Assembly (NCBI RefSeq): GCF_026967795.1
Contig: NZ_JAPVBH010000001.1
Coordinates: 248,001-312,000 of the forward strand
Reading direction: 5' to 3'
From: Modestobacter sp. VKM Ac-2986
GTDB taxonomy: Bacteria > Actinomycetota > Actinomycetes > Mycobacteriales > Geodermatophilaceae
DNA length: 64,000 nt
Below the pieces are notes generated by a model that had not been told where the DNA came from, ran no database searches, and saw only the letters and a program-made list of their open reading frames with translations. How positions within the stretch are numbered: the first letter of the stretch is position 1; every line of letters starts with the position of its first letter. A program made the translations under genes and the position numbers. Below, piece by piece: positions 61,501-64,000 of the stretch.

Positions 61501-64000
61501 ATGGCTGGCCTGGGTACGGAGTCCGATCGGTCCGCTGCTCCTGACCTCCTGCCCTCGCCGTCGATGACCGCCGACGGCCCGGTCGACATGGCCTCCCTGG
61601 AGGCCGCCCAGCACGCCAAGCGCCGGCTGCTGGACCTGGCCGCGGCCGCGGCGGGCGGGCTGCTCGCCGAGGAGCCCGACGACGTCCCCGGGATCGGGCC
61701 GGCGGACGCCGCGACCCTGGTGCACCGCTTCTACGCCGGCGAGCCCGCCGCCGAGGTCGTCGGTCACGACCCGGCCGACCTCGCCGTGCTGGCCGTCGAC
61801 CACCTCCGGCTGGCCGCCGCCCGACCGGTCGGCATGCCGCTGCTCGACGTCCACCGCACCGCCGGGGGGCCCGCCGTGCTGCGGGTGGTCGTCGACGACA
61901 TGCCGTTCCTGGTCGACTCCGTCACCGCCGAGGTGGTGCGCCAGGGCATCGCGCCCGAGCACGTCGTCCACCCGGTCGTGGTCGTGCGCCGCGACGCCGC
62001 CGGCCGGCTGCTCGCCTTCTGCGACAGCGCGGACGCCGGGGCCTGCGGCGCCGACGCGCTCGCCGAGTCCTGGATGGCCGTGGTGCTGTCGGGCCAGGTC
62101 GACGAGGAGTCGGCCACCGACCTGCTCGCCGGGCTGGCCACGGTGCTGGCCGACGTCCGGCGCAGCCACCTGGACGCCGCGGCCCTGATCGCCCGCACCC
62201 GCGAGGTCGCCGACGTCCTCGAGGGGCTGCCGCCCGCCGGGGACGCCGCCCACTCCGCCGCGCACCCGGCCGACGACCCGGTCGAGGCCGCAGCGCTGCT
62301 GCGCTGGCTGACCGAGGGCAACTTCCTGTTCCTCGGCGCGCGCACCGTCCAGCTGGGCGGCGGCGCGGACGGGCCGACCGCCACCGTGGTCCCCGGCTCC
62401 GAGCTCGGCGTGCTGCGCAGCTCGCCGGAGCGGGCCACCTCCGTCGCCCCGGCCGCGCTCGCCTCCCCCGAGGCCATGACGCGCCGGGTGCTGGTGACGA
62501 AGGGCGACGCCCGCTCGACCGTGCAGCGCCCGGCCTGGCTGGACCTGGTCGTGGTCGACCTGCCCGGGGAGACCGGGCACCCCGCGCGCCTGCTGCTCGT
62601 CGGGCTCTTCCCGACCGAGGCCCACCACAGCAGCGTGCGCGACGTCCCGCTCGTGCGGCGCACCGCGGCGGCGGTGCTGGTGCGCTCCGGGGTGCCCGCG
62701 GACAGCCACTCGGGCAAGGAGCTGCTCGACGTCCTGGAGACCTACCCCCGCGACGAGCTGCTGCAGGTCGACACCGAGGAGCTGCTGCCGGTCGCGCTGG
62801 CCGTGCTGCACCTGCGGGAGCGCCGGCAGACCCGGCTGTTCCTGCGCCGGGACCCCTTCGGCCGGTTCTTCTCCGCGCTGGTCTACCTGCCCCGCGACCG
62901 GTACACCACGCAGGTGCGGCTGACCATGCAGCGGCTGCTGCTGGAGACCCTGGGCGGCACGAACGTCGAGTTCACGGTGCGGTCGAGCGAGTCGGTGCTG
63001 TCCCGGCTGCACTTCGTCGTCCGGGTGCCGGTCCGCCGGCACAGCTCCCCGACCCTGCCCGAGGTCGACGTCCCGGCCCTGGAGGCGGCGCTGTCGGCGG
63101 CCGCCCGCAGCTGGACCGACGACCTCGCCGACGCCCTCGCCGCCCGGTACGGCGAGGACGCTCCCCGGCTGCTCGCCCGGGTCGCCGACGCCTTCCCCGC
63201 CGCCTACCAGGAGGACTTCCCCGCCCGGGCCGCCGTCGAGGACCTCGCCCGGCTGGACCGGCTCCCCGTCGGCGGGACCGACCTGCGGCTGTGGGCACCC
63301 GCCGACGCCGCCGACGGCGACCGCCGACTGACCGTCTACCGGGTGGGCGAGCGGCTGCTGCTGTCCGACGTGCTGCCGGTGCTGCAGCACATGGGCGTCG
63401 ACGTGGTCGACGAGCGGCCCTACGAGATCGACCGCATCGGTGCCCCGATGGCCTGGGTCTACGACTTCGGCCTGGCCGCACCGACCTCGACCGTGCCCCT
63501 CGCCGGCACGCTGCCCGAGCGGTTCACCGAGGCCATCGCCGCGGTCTGGTCCGCCCGGGCTGAGGACGACGGCCTCAACGCCCTGGTGCTGCTGGCCGGG
63601 CTGACCTGGCGGCAGGTGGCGGTGCTGCGCGCCTACGTGCAGTGGCTGCGCCAGGGCGGGCTCCCGTTCGGCGCGGCCTACGTCGAGCAGGTGCTGGCCA
63701 CCCACCCCGGCGTCGTCGCCCGGCTGGTGGCGCTGTTCGAGACCCGCTTCCACCCCGACCTCGCCGCCGGCCGCGAGGTGCGCACCGCCGCCCTGGTCGA
63801 CTCCCTCACCCAGGCGATCGGCCAGGTCGAGAGCCTGGACGCCGACCGGGTGCTCACCGCCCTGCTGTCGGCGGTGCAGGCGACCCTGCGGACGACGGCG
63901 TTCACCGCCGAGGTGCTCGCCGGGACCGCCCCGCTGGCCCTCAAGCTCGACCCGCACGCGCTGCCCGACCTGCCCGAGCCGCGGCCGGCCCGCGAGGTGT
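61501..64000 (+). CDS. gdh: NAD-specific glutamate dehydrogenase, N-terminal part (cut by window end)
   Basis: The frame is open from ATG 61501 to the window end (833 codons), with no stop. It matches the N-terminal regulatory half of the large (about 1600 aa) NAD-dependent glutamate dehydrogenases: LRVVVDDMPFLVDSVTAEVVRQGI near residue 121, LLRWLTEGNFLFLGARTV near 265, the ETYPRDELLQVDTEEL block near 416, LFLRRDPFGRFFSALVYLPRDRY near 446 and ERPYEIDRIGAPMAWVYDFG near 640. The catalytic dehydrogenase domain lies beyond the window. The enzyme deaminates glutamate to 2-oxoglutarate and ammonium. The opposite strand has a long open shadow frame across this region. Confidence 0.93.
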   Translation, partial: MAGLGTESDRSAAPDLLPSPSMTADGPVDMASLEAAQHAKRRLLDLAAAAAGGLLAEEPDDVPGIGPADAATLVHRFYAGEPAAEVVGHDPADLAVLAVDHLRLAAARPVGMPLLDVHRTAGGPAVLRVVVDDMPFLVDSVTAEVVRQGIAPEHVVHPVVVVRRDAAGRLLAFCDSADAGACGADALAESWMAVVLSGQVDEESATDLLAGLATVLADVRRSHLDAAALIARTREVADVLEGLPPAGDAAHSAAHPADDPVEAAALLRWLTEGNFLFLGARTVQLGGGADGPTATVVPGSELGVLRSSPERATSVAPAALASPEAMTRRVLVTKGDARSTVQRPAWLDLVVVDLPGETGHPARLLLVGLFPTEAHHSSVRDVPLVRRTAAAVLVRSGVPADSHSGKELLDVLETYPRDELLQVDTEELLPVALAVLHLRERRQTRLFLRRDPFGRFFSALVYLPRDRYTTQVRLTMQRLLLETLGGTNVEFTVRSSESVLSRLHFVVRVPVRRHSSPTLPEVDVPALEAALSAAARSWTDDLADALAARYGEDAPRLLARVADAFPAAYQEDFPARAAVEDLARLDRLPVGGTDLRLWAPADAADGDRRLTVYRVGERLLLSDVLPVLQHMGVDVVDERPYEIDRIGAPMAWVYDFGLAAPTSTVPLAGTLPERFTEAIAAVWSARAEDDGLNALVLLAGLTWRQVAVLRAYVQWLRQGGLPFGAAYVEQVLATHPGVVARLVALFETRFHPDLAAGREVRTAALVDSLTQAIGQVESLDADRVLTALLSAVQATLRTTAFTAEVLAGTAPLALKLDPHALPDLPEPRPAREV

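Noticed and set aside
61486-63957. 823-codon open frame on the minus strand opposite the glutamate dehydrogenase
   Set aside because: It is rich in G, H, Q, R and V with no domain, typical of the antisense of GC-rich coding DNA. The plus strand shows unmistakable glutamate dehydrogenase motifs.

Overview
The DNA is very GC-rich, with strong G/C preference at third codon positions, many GTG starts, 1-8 bp start/stop overlaps and several start codons placed 6-8 bases after a TANNNT box. The gene content (otsAB, IdeR-type iron box, MMPL exporter, several SpoIIE-type phosphatases, a large NAD-glutamate dehydrogenase, methyl-accepting chemotaxis genes) points to a motile soil actinomycete. Geodermatophilaceae (Blastococcus, Modestobacter or Geodermatophilus type) is my best guess; that placement is inference. 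I see no tRNA, rRNA, transposase, integrase or CRISPR array, so this reads as ordinary chromosome.

Layout. 1-3 kb: end of an unknown gene, phosphoglucomutase, a broken-looking small ORF, and a PadR/membrane-protein pair. 3-11.4 kb: a secreted hydrolase and a glycerol locus, with iclR-glpK2-glpF-glpK1 on the minus strand divergent from glpD. 11.6-16.4 kb: TetR with an MMPL exporter, a DapE-type peptidase, a LacI-family remnant and a flavin reductase. 16.4-20.5 kb: a LOV-PAS-GAF-PP2C photoreceptor phosphatase, a glycine-rich protein and two small membrane proteins. 20.7-26.5 kb: aldo/keto reductase, a siderophore ABC importer with a shared iron box, and a FluC fluoride-channel pair. 26.6-32.4 kb: otsAB and tctCBA-uspA.

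32.7-50.8 kb is a chemotaxis region: cheA-cheW, four tandem chemoreceptors, a small unknown gene, a PAS-GAF-PP2C phosphatase divergent from an ArsR regulator, an unknown 304-aa gene, then cheB-cheR-cheY-cheX-cheY and a further CheX/CheC-like gene in one overlapping run. 50.9-54.8 kb is a DcuS/DcuR-type two-component system divergent from a DctA dicarboxylate carrier. 54.9-64 kb holds a third PP2C phosphatase, an alpha/beta hydrolase, a ZIP transporter, an AAA ATPase with a structured upstream region and a LexA-type box, a VTT membrane protein, a PF04020-type membrane protein, and the 5' part of an NAD-glutamate dehydrogenase that runs off the window.

Themes. (i) Uptake of small carbon sources (glycerol, tricarboxylates, C4-dicarboxylates) with a GTGA-N6-TCAC box upstream of each locus. 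(ii) Signal transduction through three PP2C phosphatases, one with an intact blue-light LOV motif, plus chemotaxis with a tandem-CheW CheA. (iii) Small repeated DNA elements between genes: three parS-like sites, zero-loop palindromes, paired terminators with compensatory changes, and a TTGTCGACAA motif before three chemotaxis genes.
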